Shown: positions 10,558 to 19,817, counted from the stretch's first letter. The stretch: 64,000 bases of DNA from Streptomyces griseoloalbus (GCA_014650015.1 BMUD01000008.1:124001-188000); one strand, 5' to 3'. Made by a program: numbers and translations. Notes: a model not told the origin generated them from the letters alone.

Positions 10558-11073
10558 CGCAGCCGCGACCACACGCGGATCGCAGGCAAGGGACACTTAT
10601 GGCGCCGCGGATGCAGAAAGGAACCGGTGCGGGAAAACCTCGAGCCGAACTCGTCGCCAATGGCGCCGGGTCGGCGGAGTCGGCATGGGTTCGGATAGGA
10701 AGGCGCAGCGTCATCGGACGCGAAGGGGAATCCTCAAATGAAGCTCAAATATTCCGGCCGGCCGCACCGCGCAATTCCGCGGACGCGTCCGCGCCCGAAG
10801 CGGGCTTCCCGATGACCGTTCGCCGTCTTTCCGTGCCCGTTCTCCGCCCGTATCGGACGCCGCCCCGGGAACAGTGCACGTCGCGCTTCCCCGGCGGCCG
10901 GGCGTACGTGTTCATCCCCGTGCAACCTCCGCACAACTCCATTGCCACACAAAACAATTCTCCTGAGCTGACCGATGCTCAAATCTTCCCTGCACGCGTT
11001 GCGCGGAACCCCGGGTTCTCTTTAGCCTCAGCGGGCAACGGTGCGACGAGAGTCCGAACGAAGGGAACACGTC
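10558..11073. promoter_or_regulatory. Long leader/promoter region upstream of the WXG100 genes
   Basis: 516 bases, less GC-rich than their surroundings. An open frame runs through from an ATG at 10600 but its composition is not protein-like and it overruns esxB, so it was not called. The best promoter candidate is TTGCGC (10999-11004) and TAGCCT (11023-11028), spacer 18, which would start transcription about 40 bases before esxB. An independent promoter fits the need to make WXG100 substrates in excess over the machine. Confidence 0.45.
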
Positions 11074-11409
11074 ATGGCGGACAGTGCCGCGAGGAAAGCG
11101 GACTATGCCAAGGGCTTGGGGGGCGTCTCCTCCCTGGAGTCGGCCCGGGACCAGGTCGAGAAGATCCAGAACAACGTCGCCGAGATCGCCGCGCGTTCCG
11201 GCGTCGGCGGTGACGAGGGCCAGGCCCTGCTGAAGCTCTTCCGCAGCTGGAACTCCGAGGCGCAGAAGGTCGTCGTCCAGATCAGCAAGATGATCGACGC
11301 GCTCCAGGAGAACGTGACCTCCGCCAACCGCCTGGCGCAGGAGAACCAGGACCTGACCGAGGTCCTCAACAGCAAGACCAGCCAGGGCGTCTTCGAAGCG
11401 CTGCGCTGA
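11074..11409 (+). CDS. esxB: WXG100-family protein, EsxB-like
   Basis: 111-residue helical-hairpin protein of the ESAT-6/CFP-10 superfamily, a small type VII substrate that should pair with the next gene's product. The mid-hairpin turn reads FRSWNSEAQ, so Trp is kept but the canonical W-x-G glycine is not. No C-terminal YxxxD/E signal is evident. ATG at 11074 has GAAGGGA upstream; an in-frame GTG at 11041 lacks such support. esxA follows after 100 bases. Confidence 0.9.
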   Translation: MADSAARKADYAKGLGGVSSLESARDQVEKIQNNVAEIAARSGVGGDEGQALLKLFRSWNSEAQKVVVQISKMIDALQENVTSANRLAQENQDLTEVLNSKTSQGVFEALR

Positions 11410-11509
11410 CCCACCCCCCCCGGCGGCGCCGGCCCCCTTCAGGTGAGGCCGTACCCGTGAGCCCGCCGGGCCCCGGAGACCGGAGCCCGGCCCCCCGAGA
11501 GGAGACGTC

Positions 11510-11818
11510 ATGGCCGACGGCATCATCGACGTGCAGTACCCCAAGGTCCGGCAGGCTGTCGAAGAGCTGATGGACCAGACGCAGCAGATCATCAAGACCC
11601 TCAACAACCTGGAGGACGAGCTGAAGCCGCTCGTCATGTCCTGGGAGGGTGCGGACCAGGAGACGTACCGCCAGGTCCAGGCGGAGTGGGACCAGGCCAC
11701 CAAGAACATGGCCCTGCTCCTCGGTGACAACGGTGAGCTGATCAGCACCATCCACGACAACCACTCCCGCGACGAGCGCCGGAGCGCCGACAACTGGGGC
11801 AGCGTGCGGGCCCGCTAG
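11510..11818 (+). CDS. esxA: WXG100-family protein, EsxA-like
   Basis: 102-residue ESAT-6-like protein with a classical WXG motif (SWEGADQETYRQVQ) between two amphipathic helices. It is predicted to form a helical heterodimer with the preceding product and to be exported through EccBCD. The start ATG has a strong AGAGGAG Shine-Dalgarno sequence 5-6 bases upstream. The basic tail (DERRSADNW...RAR) lacks an obvious YxxxD/E secretion signal. A hairpin terminator follows at 11887-11919. Confidence 0.93.
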   Translation: MADGIIDVQYPKVRQAVEELMDQTQQIIKTLNNLEDELKPLVMSWEGADQETYRQVQAEWDQATKNMALLLGDNGELISTIHDNHSRDERRSADNWGSVRAR

Positions 11819-11886
11819 GTCCGGCTCCTCCCTTCGCCGCTCCGGAAGCAGGCCCCGGCGTCCGGAGCGTGCGACCGGAAGGCGCA

Positions 11887-11919
11887 GAGCCGCCCGCACG
11901 GCGTCCGTGCGGGCGGCTC
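11887..11919 (+). terminator. Hairpin terminator after esxBA
   Basis: Perfect 15-bp inverted repeat (11887-11901 and 11905-11919) with a 3-base loop, followed by cgttttcc. It lies 69 bases after the esxA stop and separates the WXG100 pair from the next genes. Confidence 0.8.
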
Positions 11920-12052
11920 GGCACCCGTTTTCCGGGCCGCCGCCACGCCGGCGCCCGGTCCTCCCGGACGCCCCGCAGTGTTGAACCATCCCCGGGGCGC
12001 CCCGGGCCACCCCACCCCGTCCGTCCGGCACCAAGCGGCAGGAGAACGTCCC

Positions 12053-12523
12053 ATGGCCGGTGAAAAGGCCGACGTCAAGCACTTTGACCTCAAGCAGATG
12101 GAGAACTTCCGGGACCACGAGGTGCAGCCGGTGTACACCGCGGCGAAGAAGCACCGCGAGGACGGCGACGGCGCCCACATCCGCCCGCTCGGCCACCTCA
12201 TCGACGGGCACACCACCCCGGACAACCTCGCCCAGGACAAGCAGCTGTTGCGCATCGGCAAGATGGTCACCGAGCCGCTGGTCTCGGGACCGAAGCTGAT
12301 CGAGGGCATCCGCGCCGCGGCCGAGGCCATCGACAAGCTGCTCGGCGACCAGATGGAGCTCTTCAAGGAGCTCCAGGAGGCCCTCACCGAGACCATCGAC
12401 GAGGCCAACAAGACCAAGGACAAGAACCTGAGCGCGATCGACGCCCAGACGCTGCTCCAGACCTTCGACGAGGTCGACACCCTCACCTCCGGCAGCACCG
12501 GCGACCCGACCGAGGGTTCCTGA
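12053..12523 (+). CDS. Small helical type VII-associated protein, unknown function
   Basis: 156 residues, almost entirely helical and highly charged, with no signal peptide or membrane segment. There is a predicted coiled coil around residues 85-130 and a short disordered tail (TSGSTGDPTEGS). It has no WXG turn, but its size, helix content and place between the WXG100 pair and the large AAWKG protein suggest a substrate-associated chaperone or a second helical substrate. ATG at 12053 is preceded by GGCAGGAGAA. The family was not recognised with certainty; the role is inferred from context. Confidence 0.75.
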   Translation: MAGEKADVKHFDLKQMENFRDHEVQPVYTAAKKHREDGDGAHIRPLGHLIDGHTTPDNLAQDKQLLRIGKMVTEPLVSGPKLIEGIRAAAEAIDKLLGDQMELFKELQEALTETIDEANKTKDKNLSAIDAQTLLQTFDEVDTLTSGSTGDPTEGS

Positions 12524-12652
12524 CCCCGCGCCGCACGCGCCGACGGAGGCCAACGGCAGCCCGGCGCACCCGTGTGAGACAACCCCGGCAGCGCCCCCGT
12601 ACGAGGAAGCGGTGCGCCGGAACGGACGACAACCGACCAGAAAGGGCGCCCG

Positions 12653-15600
12653 GTGGCCGATCGGTACGATCCCAACTCCGGCACGAACCTCGACAAGTTC
12701 GACAACGCCGGTGACCCGTCGAGCGACACCTGGGCCACTCTGGTCACCCACATCACCGGCTATCCGGTGCCGGACCGCAGCACCGTCTTCGACACGCTTC
12801 GCTCCGACCACGGCGGCAAGCTGTTCCGGATGGACATCAAGGAGCGCAGCCTCGGCCTGCTCGTCAAGGACTCCGGCTTCCTGCAGAACAAGGGCGAGGA
12901 CTACGACATCTGGTTCTTCGACGGCGGCAAGAAGCGCTCCATCATGCAGGCCCGGATCGTCTTCGAGGGCCGTGTGAAGGCCGGCGACGAGGTCCTCTTC
13001 GCCGACATCAACGCCGACCGCGTCGAAGACGCCCAGGTCCGTGAGGGCAACGAGTTCACGGACTACAACAAGGACAAGATGAGCACCATCCCGCTCGCCC
13101 GGTACATGAACGGGCCGCGGACGGCGCTCCTCGAACTGCTCGGCGGCGGCACGCAGAACGCCCGGTTCAGCAACCTGGGCGTGGGCGGCGGCGACGCGGT
13201 GGACCTCAACTCCTTCAACACCACCGGCGAATCCTTCGACTTCGCGGCCAAGTTCTTCAAGGACCACGCGACGGTACTCAAGGACTGGGAGGACCGCTTC
13301 GGCCGGGACGACGCGAGCTGGAAGGGCGAGGCGGCGGAGGTCTTCCGCAGCCTGCTGAAGAAGGTCCGCGAGAACTACGACGCCTACGTCGAGACCTTCA
13401 ACTCCGAGGTCACCGGCGGCGGCACCGGCCAGACGGTGTACTCGCGCGCCCTGTCGGTGGGCCGCCAGTACCTGGAGGAGTCCGCCAGGAAGCTGCTGGA
13501 GGCCTGGATGAGCTGGGCCAAGTCCCCGTACTACGACCCGCACCGGGTGCTGCGCTACGTCCTGGACGACCTCGCCCAGTGGGTGGACACGAACAACGTC
13601 GCCAAGACGGAGATCACCTCGACCACCACCCGCTACAGCACCACCGTCCGCCACAGCCCGCAGGCGGGCTTCTCGCAGACCCACCCGGAGTACGGCGACC
13701 TCACCGACATCGCCAACTGGGCGAAGGTCGGCGACAAGGCCGTCAAGATCTGGAGCCAGGGCGTCGACGAGTACCTGGGCAAGCCGGCCGCGCAGGTGCA
13801 GTCCGACCTGAACAACCACTTCCTCGACCTCAGCAAGGACTTCTCCGAGAACGTACCGAAGCCGAAGTCCACCGGCACGGCCTCGGAGGAGTACGAGGAG
13901 AGGAAGCTGGAGGAGGAGAAGGAGGAGATCAACCGGCAGAACGAGGAGAACCGCAAGTACCAGGACGAGCTGCGCGAGGAGCAGGAGCGCCAGCGCGAGG
14001 AGGACCGCAAGTACCAGGAGGAGCTGCGCGAGGAGCAGCGGCAGCAGCGGGAGGAGGACAAGAAGTACCAGGACGAGCTGCGCGAGGAGCAGGAGCGCCA
14101 GCGCGAGGAGGACAAGAAGTACCAGGACGAACTGCGCAACGAGGCGAACCAGCAGAAGGAGGAGGAGCAGAAGCTGCAGGACGAGTTGCGCAACGAGGCG
14201 AACCAGCAGCGGGAGGAGGACAAGAAGTACCAGGACGAGCTGCGCGAGGAGCAGAACCAGCAGCGCGAGGAGGACAAGAAGTACCAGGACGAACTGCGCG
14301 AGGAGCAGCGCCGCGAGCAGGAGGAGGCCAAGCGCGAGGCCGAGGAGCAGGCCAAGGCCGTGGAGGAGAGCCTCGGCGGCATCAACGACCCCAACTCCGT
14401 CGCGGAGCAGACGCTGGGCAACCTCGACGACCTGCTGAACCAGAACAACGCCGTCACCACCGAGAGCCTCGGCGACCTCGGTGACGTGAACGGCCAGAAC
14501 GGCGACGACAGGCAGGCGTTCACGGGCGACGGTGCCCCGCTGACCCAGACCCTCGGCGGTCTCGGCGCCCTCAACGGCGGCCCGGGCGGCACGAACAACT
14601 CCGCCAACGACGCGCTCACGCAGAGCCTGGGCAACCTCGGCGGCCTCAACAACGGCACCGGCGGCAGCGGCCTGAAGACCCCGACCGGCGGCAGCACGCA
14701 GCTCGACGGAGGCCAGCTCACCACCGACTTCCCGGACGGCAGCAGCACCTCCTTCGACCCGGACAGCGGGGTGCTCACGACCACCCACCCGGACGGCTCC
14801 GTCACCACGCAGAACCTGGGCGACGGCCTGAAGGTGACCAACCCGGACGGTTCGGTGACCTCCCTGGGCGACGACGGGAAGCTGACGACCACCTTCCCGG
14901 ACGGCACCTCGCAGACGGTCGACCCCACGACCGGCCAGGCCACCACCACCAACCCCGACGGCACCACCACCACGACCGACCTGGGCAACCTGGGCAACCT
15001 CAACGGCAGCCTCGGCGGGGACGGGGTGCTGGACACGCCGACGGGCGGCAGCACGGAGCTGACCAGCGGCGGCGGTCTGACGACGGACTTCCCCGACGGC
15101 AGCAGTACGACGTTCGACCCGGACAGCGGACTGATGACGACGACGCACCCGGACGGCTCGGTCACCACCGCCGACCTGGGCGACGGGGCCACGGTGACGA
15201 ACGCCGACGGTTCGACGACGTCCCTGGGCGACGACGGGAAGCTGACCACCACCTTCCCGGACGGCTCCACACAGACGGTCGACCCGACGACCGGTCAGGC
15301 CACCACCACCGACCCGGACGGCAAGGTCACCACCGAGAGCCTCGGCAACCTGGGCGGCCTCAACGGCGGCGACGGGGTGCTGGACACGCCGACGGGCGGC
15401 AGCACGGAGCTGACCAGCGGCGGCGGTCTGACGACGGACTTCCCCGACGGCGGCAGTACGACGTTCGACCCGGACAGCGGACTGATGACGACGACGCACC
15501 CGGACGGTTCGGTCACCACCGCCGACCTGGGCGACGGGGCGAAGGTGACCAACCCGGACGGTTCGGTGACCTCCCTGGGCGACGACGGGAAGCTGACGAC

Positions 15601-16810
15601 GACGTTCCCGGACGGCTCCACGCAGACGGTCGACCCCTCGACCGGCCAGGCCACCACCACCGACCCGGACGGCAAGGTCACCACCGAGAACCTGGGCAAC
15701 CTGGGCAACCTCAACGGCGGTCTCGGAGACCTCGGAGACCTCGGGGGCATCAACTCCGACATGACCACCGAGACCATCGGCGACCTCGGAGACCTCAACG
15801 GTTTCGACGCCGACCAGTCGGGCCTGGAGACACCGACCGGCGCCCGCACCATGCTCGACGACGGCGACTTCTCCACGCTGTTCGAGGACGGCAGCAAGGC
15901 GTCGTTCGACCCGGACAACGGGACGCTGACCACCACCGACGCCAACGGCGAGACCACGACCACCGACCTCACCCACGGGGCGAAGGTCACCAACCCGGAC
16001 GGCTCCACCACCGCCCTGGACAACGGCATGCTGACCACCACCTTCCCGGACGGCAGCACCCAGGTCATCGATCCGGACACCGGCATCGCCACCGTCACCG
16101 ACCCGCAGGGCAACACCGAACGGGTGGACCTGAACGACCTCAACACCTCCGGTCTCGACACCTCAGGCCTCGGCTCGCTCGGCGACCTCGACAGTTCCGG
16201 CCTGCTCGACGGCCTCGGCTCGGGCGGCGGCGGAGGCGGCGACGGCATCACCTCCCAGCAGGTGTCGGCGTCCGAGCTGGGCCTCGGCTCCGGCGGTGCG
16301 GGCAGCGCGGGGGGCGCGGGCAGCGCGGGCATCGGCGGCGGACTCACCGGCGTGGGCTCCTCCCCGGACGGCCTGGGAGCCGGCGGGGTCGCCCCGCTCT
16401 CCGACAGCGCCTCCACCACGGGCACGGGCACCCCGCTCGCCCCGGCGGCCGGCGCCCCCGGCGCGCCCGGCATGCCCGGCTCACCCGGCATGCCCATGGG
16501 CGGCATGGGCGGTATGGGAGCCGGCGCGGGCGGCGAGCGGGGGAACGGCGAGCGGGTGCGCGCCGTCCTGGTCGACGCCGCGGAGGAGAGCGAGCGCCGC
16601 AACCGCCGACGGCGCAACCCGTGGCACCGGCAGGAGGACAGCGACACCTTCCTGTCGCCGGCCTCCCGGGTGACGACCACCGGCGGTGACTCCCCCGAGG
16701 AGGAGACGGAGCCGCGCCGCAGCGCCACCAGTTCCGCCGACTACTTGGAGGAGGATGCCGACGTGTGGGGCACCGAGGACGGTGGCGCCCCGGCCGTCAT
16801 CGGCCGGTGA
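12653..16810 (+). CDS. Giant AAWKG-type type VII protein with coiled coil and PDG repeats
   Basis: 1385 residues. The N-terminal globular part (1-410) includes a WXG-like turn, ASWKGEAAEVF, with Trp223, resembling the group annotated in streptomycetes as AAWKG family. Residues about 410-572 form a highly charged coiled coil of a repeated REEDKKYQDELREEQ unit. A linker rich in LGNLGGLNG leads to four repeats (about 675-1166) of roughly 117-119 residues, each with runs such as TTDFPDGSSTTFDPDSG and TTTHPDGSVTTADLGDG. A Gly/Met-rich hinge (GMPMGGMGGMGAG) and a charged tail ending WGTEDGGAPAVIGR close the protein. There is no Sec/Tat signal. It is the best candidate for the locus's large substrate or a surface fibre. 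GTG start with GAAAGGG upstream. The repeats resemble cell-surface repeat proteins; the function is unknown. Confidence 0.88.
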   Translation: MADRYDPNSGTNLDKFDNAGDPSSDTWATLVTHITGYPVPDRSTVFDTLRSDHGGKLFRMDIKERSLGLLVKDSGFLQNKGEDYDIWFFDGGKKRSIMQARIVFEGRVKAGDEVLFADINADRVEDAQVREGNEFTDYNKDKMSTIPLARYMNGPRTALLELLGGGTQNARFSNLGVGGGDAVDLNSFNTTGESFDFAAKFFKDHATVLKDWEDRFGRDDASWKGEAAEVFRSLLKKVRENYDAYVETFNSEVTGGGTGQTVYSRALSVGRQYLEESARKLLEAWMSWAKSPYYDPHRVLRYVLDDLAQWVDTNNVAKTEITSTTTRYSTTVRHSPQAGFSQTHPEYGDLTDIANWAKVGDKAVKIWSQGVDEYLGKPAAQVQSDLNNHFLDLSKDFSENVPKPKSTGTASEEYEERKLEEEKEEINRQNEENRKYQDELREEQERQREEDRKYQEELREEQRQQREEDKKYQDELREEQERQREEDKKYQDELRNEANQQKEEEQKLQDELRNEANQQREEDKKYQDELREEQNQQREEDKKYQDELREEQRREQEEAKREAEEQAKAVEESLGGINDPNSVAEQTLGNLDDLLNQNNAVTTESLGDLGDVNGQNGDDRQAFTGDGAPLTQTLGGLGALNGGPGGTNNSANDALTQSLGNLGGLNNGTGGSGLKTPTGGSTQLDGGQLTTDFPDGSSTSFDPDSGVLTTTHPDGSVTTQNLGDGLKVTNPDGSVTSLGDDGKLTTTFPDGTSQTVDPTTGQATTTNPDGTTTTTDLGNLGNLNGSLGGDGVLDTPTGGSTELTSGGGLTTDFPDGSSTTFDPDSGLMTTTHPDGSVTTADLGDGATVTNADGSTTSLGDDGKLTTTFPDGSTQTVDPTTGQATTTDPDGKVTTESLGNLGGLNGGDGVLDTPTGGSTELTSGGGLTTDFPDGGSTTFDPDSGLMTTTHPDGSVTTADLGDGAKVTNPDGSVTSLGDDGKLTTTFPDGSTQTVDPSTGQATTTDPDGKVTTENLGNLGNLNGGLGDLGDLGGINSDMTTETIGDLGDLNGFDADQSGLETPTGARTMLDDGDFSTLFEDGSKASFDPDNGTLTTTDANGETTTTDLTHGAKVTNPDGSTTALDNGMLTTTFPDGSTQVIDPDTGIATVTDPQGNTERVDLNDLNTSGLDTSGLGSLGDLDSSGLLDGLGSGGGGGGDGITSQQVSASELGLGSGGAGSAGGAGSAGIGGGLTGVGSSPDGLGAGGVAPLSDSASTTGTGTPLAPAAGAPGAPGMPGSPGMPMGGMGGMGAGAGGERGNGERVRAVLVDAAEESERRNRRRRNPWHRQEDSDTFLSPASRVTTTGGDSPEEETEPRRSATSSADYLEEDADVWGTEDGGAPAVIGR
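13885..14370 (+). repeat. Coiled-coil-encoding internal repeats
   Basis: Imperfect repeats of about 45-48 bases, each coding for a variant of EEDKKYQDELREEQxxQR (for example from 14049, 14106 and 14217). They produce a long charged helix and make the gene prone to length change by recombination. Confidence 0.8.
14678..16150 (+). repeat. Four ~117-residue PDG-rich coding repeats
   Basis: Repeat units start near 14678, 15035, 15386 and 15830. Units 2 and 3 are nearly identical over a 351-base period, unit 1 is spaced 357 bases before unit 2, and unit 4 is more diverged and 444 bases after unit 3. The near identity of units 2 and 3 points to recent duplication or conversion. Confidence 0.85.
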
Positions 16811-16813
16811 CCA

Positions 16814-16861
16814 CCGCCGGGCCCGTCACCGGGCCCGTCACCGGGCCGGGCGGCCCGGCGG
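16814..16861. terminator. Possible hairpin between AAWKG gene and oxiA
   Basis: 9-bp arms, ccgccgggc (16814-16822) and gcccggcgg (16853-16861), enclose repeated gggcccgtcacc. They lie between convergent genes, so a bidirectional terminator is plausible, though the loop is long. Confidence 0.4.
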
Positions 16862-16875
16862 CGCCGGAGCCGGTG

Positions 16876-17361
16876 TCATAGGCGTCGCATGGCGTCGGCC
16901 CCGGCCCGGATCGCCTCGCGGATGCGGACGTACGTGCCGCAGCGGCAGATGTTGCGCAGGCCGTCGAGGTCGGATTCGGTGATCTCGTGGCCTTCGTCGG
17001 TGACCCGGCGCACCAGTGCGACGGCGGCCATGATCTGGCCGGGCTGGCAGTAGCCGCACTGGGCCACGTCCTGGTCGAGCCACGCCTGCTGCATCGGGTG
17101 CAGGTCCGCTCCTGCGGTGGCCGGCAGCCCTTCGATCGTGGTGACCTCGTCGGTGGGGCGAAGGGCCCCTACGGGGACCGCGCAGGGATTGACGGCCTTG
17201 CCGTTGAGGTGGCTGGTGCACGCCTTGCAGACGTTGATGCCGCATCCGTACTTGGGTCCGGTGACGCCCAGGACGTCGCGCAGTACCCACAGCAGGCGTA
17301 CGTCGTCGTCGACATCGACGGTGACTTGTTCTCCGTTGAGGCGGAACGTGTGTTCGGGCAA
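16876..17361 (-). CDS. oxiA: [2Fe-2S] subunit of molybdenum hydroxylase (OxiA / isoquinoline 1-oxidoreductase alpha type)
   Basis: 161 residues, the usual length of the small two-cluster subunit. Cys40, 45, 48 and 60 form the plant-ferredoxin cluster, and Cys102, 105, 138 and 140 (CGYC and CRC) the second. It carries electrons from the Mo-cofactor subunit encoded just upstream (oxiB, 16-base gap). In Streptomyces sp. K30 such a pair (oxiA/oxiB) lies beside lcp and is proposed to oxidise the aldehydes released from rubber. The same neighbourhood here supports that role. No FAD subunit is present, as in two-subunit members of the family. There is no signal of its own; it would be co-exported with the Tat-bearing large subunit. 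Confidence 0.88.
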   Translation of the reverse strand: MPEHTFRLNGEQVTVDVDDDVRLLWVLRDVLGVTGPKYGCGINVCKACTSHLNGKAVNPCAVPVGALRPTDEVTTIEGLPATAGADLHPMQQAWLDQDVAQCGYCQPGQIMAAVALVRRVTDEGHEITESDLDGLRNICRCGTYVRIREAIRAGADAMRRL

Positions 17362-17377
17362 GGGTTCTCCAGGCGTT

Positions 17378-19741
17378 TCAGCGGACGTGGTCCAGGCCGT
17401 CGGCGGGTGACGCGGGGACGGGCGGAACGGTGGGTTTCGGTTCGAACGACAGGGTGCCGTGGTTGATCGGGAAGGACGTGGGCATGGTCCCGGTGGCGCG
17501 GCCGTAGGCGCAGGCGACGGCGGCCATCGACGCCGCGACCCCCAGTTCGCCGGCGCCGCCGGGTTTCCCCGTGGTGGGCGGCATGACGATGATGTCCAGC
17601 TCGGGCGGCGTGTTCCACTGCCGGGTGTAGAAGTAGTTGTCCCAGCTGGCTTCCAGGAAGTACCCGTCGCGCAGGTGCAGGCTGGAGGTCAGGGTCAGGG
17701 CGATGCCGTCCATGAGACAGCCCATCATCTGCGCCTCCAGACCGCGGGGGTTGACGGCGAGGCCGACGTCCACCGCGATAACGGCCTTGGTGACGCGCGG
17801 TCCTCCCACGCCGTCGCGGATGGGGCGGTCGACGGTCTCGGGGCGGCAGTCGATCTCCACCAGGACCGCGTTGACCGAGTGGTACTCGGAGTGGAAGGCG
17901 ATGCCCTGCGCCGTGCCCGGTGGCATGGTGCGGCCCCACCGGCCGGCCTCGGCGACCTTGTCCAGCACCGCACGGGCCCGGTCGTCCCGCAGGAAGTCGT
18001 GCCGGAAGCGGTACGGATCCTTGTCCATCCTGGCGGCGAGCCGGTCGACGAGGAGTTCCCGGGCGCAGGTGACGTCGGGGGAGTAGACGTTGCGCATGCT
18101 GCCCGTGTTGAAGCTCTTGTCGGTCTCGCTCAGCAGCCGGCTGTTGACGCCGAAGTCGTAGGGCATCGACTGGGAGAGCTGGAAGAACGTCTCGGAGAAC
18201 CCGATGTCACCCACCGGCAGTTTCGCGGCCAGGGCGGTGAAGATCTCGCCGAGACCGTGGCTCAGGTCGGTGGCGACGCCGGTGTGCCGTTGCCGGTAGC
18301 TGAGGACGGTGTCCCCGAGGTAGGCGATGCGCACGCGGGAGGTGGCCATGGGGTGGGTGCGGCCCTGACGGGAGTCGTCGGCGCGGTGCCACATGAGCTT
18401 GACCGGTTTGCGGATCTTCCGGGAGATCTCGACGGCCTCCAGCGCGGCGTCGAAGAAGAGTCTGCGCCCGAAGGAGCCACCGCCCTCGGTGACATGGACG
18501 GTCACCGCACCGAGCGGCAGGCCGAGCTTGGCGGCGATCGCCTCCTTGGCGACGATCGGCGCCTTCAGACACGACCAGACCTCGGCGCGGTCGGGGCGTA
18601 CGTCGGCGATCGCGCAGTTGGGTTCCAGCGCGCTGTTGCTGCGGAAGTGGAACGTGAACGTGCCCTCGACGCTGGGTGTCAACGGCGGTGGACCGAGCGG
18701 CAGTTCGGCGGCCCGCAGGGTGCGCAGGACGGACTCGTCGGACTTGCCCTCCGCGCTGCCCGGTTTCCATGACACGCGCAGGGCGCGCACGGCGTCGATG
18801 CACTGGCCGAAGGTGGCCGCACGCACCGCCACTCCGGTGGAGACGACGGCGACGTCGGTGACACCCGGCATGGTGCGGACCTCGGCGGCGTTCGACACCG
18901 ATCCGACCTTGCCGTTGATGGTGGGCGGACGGCACACCATGGTCGGCAGGGCGTCCGGGACCGCCAGGTCCATCGTGAAGGTCTTGCGTCCGGTGACGGC
19001 GGCGAGGGCATCGACACGGTTGTGCGGCGTGCCGATGACGGTGAACTCGTCGCGTGGCTTGAGGTCCACGGACACCTGCCGGGTCCGGACGCTCGCGGCC
19101 TTCTCGGACAGTGCGCCGATGCCGACGCGCCGGCCCCCGGGACCCGTGACGGTCCCGTCCTTCAGGACCAGTTCGGTCACGTCCGTTCCCCATGCGGTCG
19201 CCGCCGCCCGCAGGAGCCGGCCGCGGGCGACGGCCGCGGCCACCCGGATCGGGGTGTACGTCGAGAACGTCGTGTTCGAGCCGCCGGTGAGCTGGTTGAA
19301 CAGCAGCTCCGGTCGTGCGTCGGCCAGGGTGACGCGCACCCGGTCCAGGGGCACGGTCAGTTCCTCGGCGATCAGCATGGCCGTGGACGTGGTGATGCCC
19401 TGCCCCACTTCGGCGCGCGGCAGGGCGAAGGACACCGTGCCGTCCGGGTTGACCTCCACGGTGATCAGACCGGAGGTCGGCAGGGCCGCCGCCGTCATCA
19501 CGTCGTTGAGATCCACCAGTTCGGTGATCTCGGGCGAGGGGATCTGCGGTGAAGGGGTGTCCGACGAGGGGGTCTGCGCCCGTGCCTCGGCCGCGGGGAC
19601 GAGTTCGGCGGCGGCCGTCAACACCGGGGCGGCGAGCACGTATCCGAGGAACCGACGTCTTCCGGGGGTGTACGGCTCGGTCCGCCCGTCGGCCCGGACG
19701 GGGAGCGGCCCTGTCGTTCCGTCACTGCGCGATGTCGTCAT
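17378..19741 (-). CDS. oxiB: Molybdopterin-binding subunit of molybdenum hydroxylase (OxiB type), Tat-exported
   Basis: 787 residues. It opens with a Tat signal (GRRRFLGYVLAAP, about residues 27-40), then the two-part Mo-cofactor domain of isoquinoline 1-oxidoreductase beta/aldehyde dehydrogenase type. SFGRRLFFDAALEAV marks the cofactor region, and GGAGELGVAASM near the C-terminus holds the catalytic Glu of the xanthine oxidase family. ATG at 19741 follows GACGGGACC. It lies in the lcp gene group as in rubber-degrading streptomycetes, where the complex is proposed to turn oligo-isoprenoid aldehydes into acids. Another substrate, such as an N-heterocycle or aromatic aldehyde, cannot be excluded from sequence. 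Confidence 0.88.
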   Translation of the reverse strand: MTTSRSDGTTGPLPVRADGRTEPYTPGRRRFLGYVLAAPVLTAAAELVPAAEARAQTPSSDTPSPQIPSPEITELVDLNDVMTAAALPTSGLITVEVNPDGTVSFALPRAEVGQGITTSTAMLIAEELTVPLDRVRVTLADARPELLFNQLTGGSNTTFSTYTPIRVAAAVARGRLLRAAATAWGTDVTELVLKDGTVTGPGGRRVGIGALSEKAASVRTRQVSVDLKPRDEFTVIGTPHNRVDALAAVTGRKTFTMDLAVPDALPTMVCRPPTINGKVGSVSNAAEVRTMPGVTDVAVVSTGVAVRAATFGQCIDAVRALRVSWKPGSAEGKSDESVLRTLRAAELPLGPPPLTPSVEGTFTFHFRSNSALEPNCAIADVRPDRAEVWSCLKAPIVAKEAIAAKLGLPLGAVTVHVTEGGGSFGRRLFFDAALEAVEISRKIRKPVKLMWHRADDSRQGRTHPMATSRVRIAYLGDTVLSYRQRHTGVATDLSHGLGEIFTALAAKLPVGDIGFSETFFQLSQSMPYDFGVNSRLLSETDKSFNTGSMRNVYSPDVTCARELLVDRLAARMDKDPYRFRHDFLRDDRARAVLDKVAEAGRWGRTMPPGTAQGIAFHSEYHSVNAVLVEIDCRPETVDRPIRDGVGGPRVTKAVIAVDVGLAVNPRGLEAQMMGCLMDGIALTLTSSLHLRDGYFLEASWDNYFYTRQWNTPPELDIIVMPPTTGKPGGAGELGVAASMAAVACAYGRATGTMPTSFPINHGTLSFEPKPTVPPVPASPADGLDHVR

Positions 19742-19781
19742 GGTCCCGTCTCGCGTTCGTCGTCGGAGTGCTCGTGCGGTG

Positions 19782-19817
19782 GCGCGGGGTCCAGCCTGTG
19801 ACAGCGGGACCCCGCGC
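19782..19817. terminator. Hairpin between lcp and oxiB
   Basis: Perfect 11-bp arms (19782-19792 and 19807-19817) with a 14-base loop in the 99-base gap between the upstream lcp copy and oxiB, all transcribed leftward. It could end or attenuate the lcp transcript so that lcp is made in excess over oxiBA. Confidence 0.6.

Noticed and set aside
10600..11073. Possible small gene upstream of esxB
   Set aside because: The frame from ATG 10600 has no family-like sequence, runs into esxB in another frame and lies in an AT-richer leader, so it was treated as regulatory.
11366..15976. Very long minus-strand open frame (about 1536 codons) opposite the esx and AAWKG genes
   Set aside because: It is antisense to well-supported genes, crosses their boundaries, and its product is an Ala/Gly/Val/Leu-rich artefact of third-position GC and of the repeats.
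1..16810. EccE component of the type VII system
   Set aside because: No EccE-like membrane protein was seen in the window; it may lie upstream of base 1.
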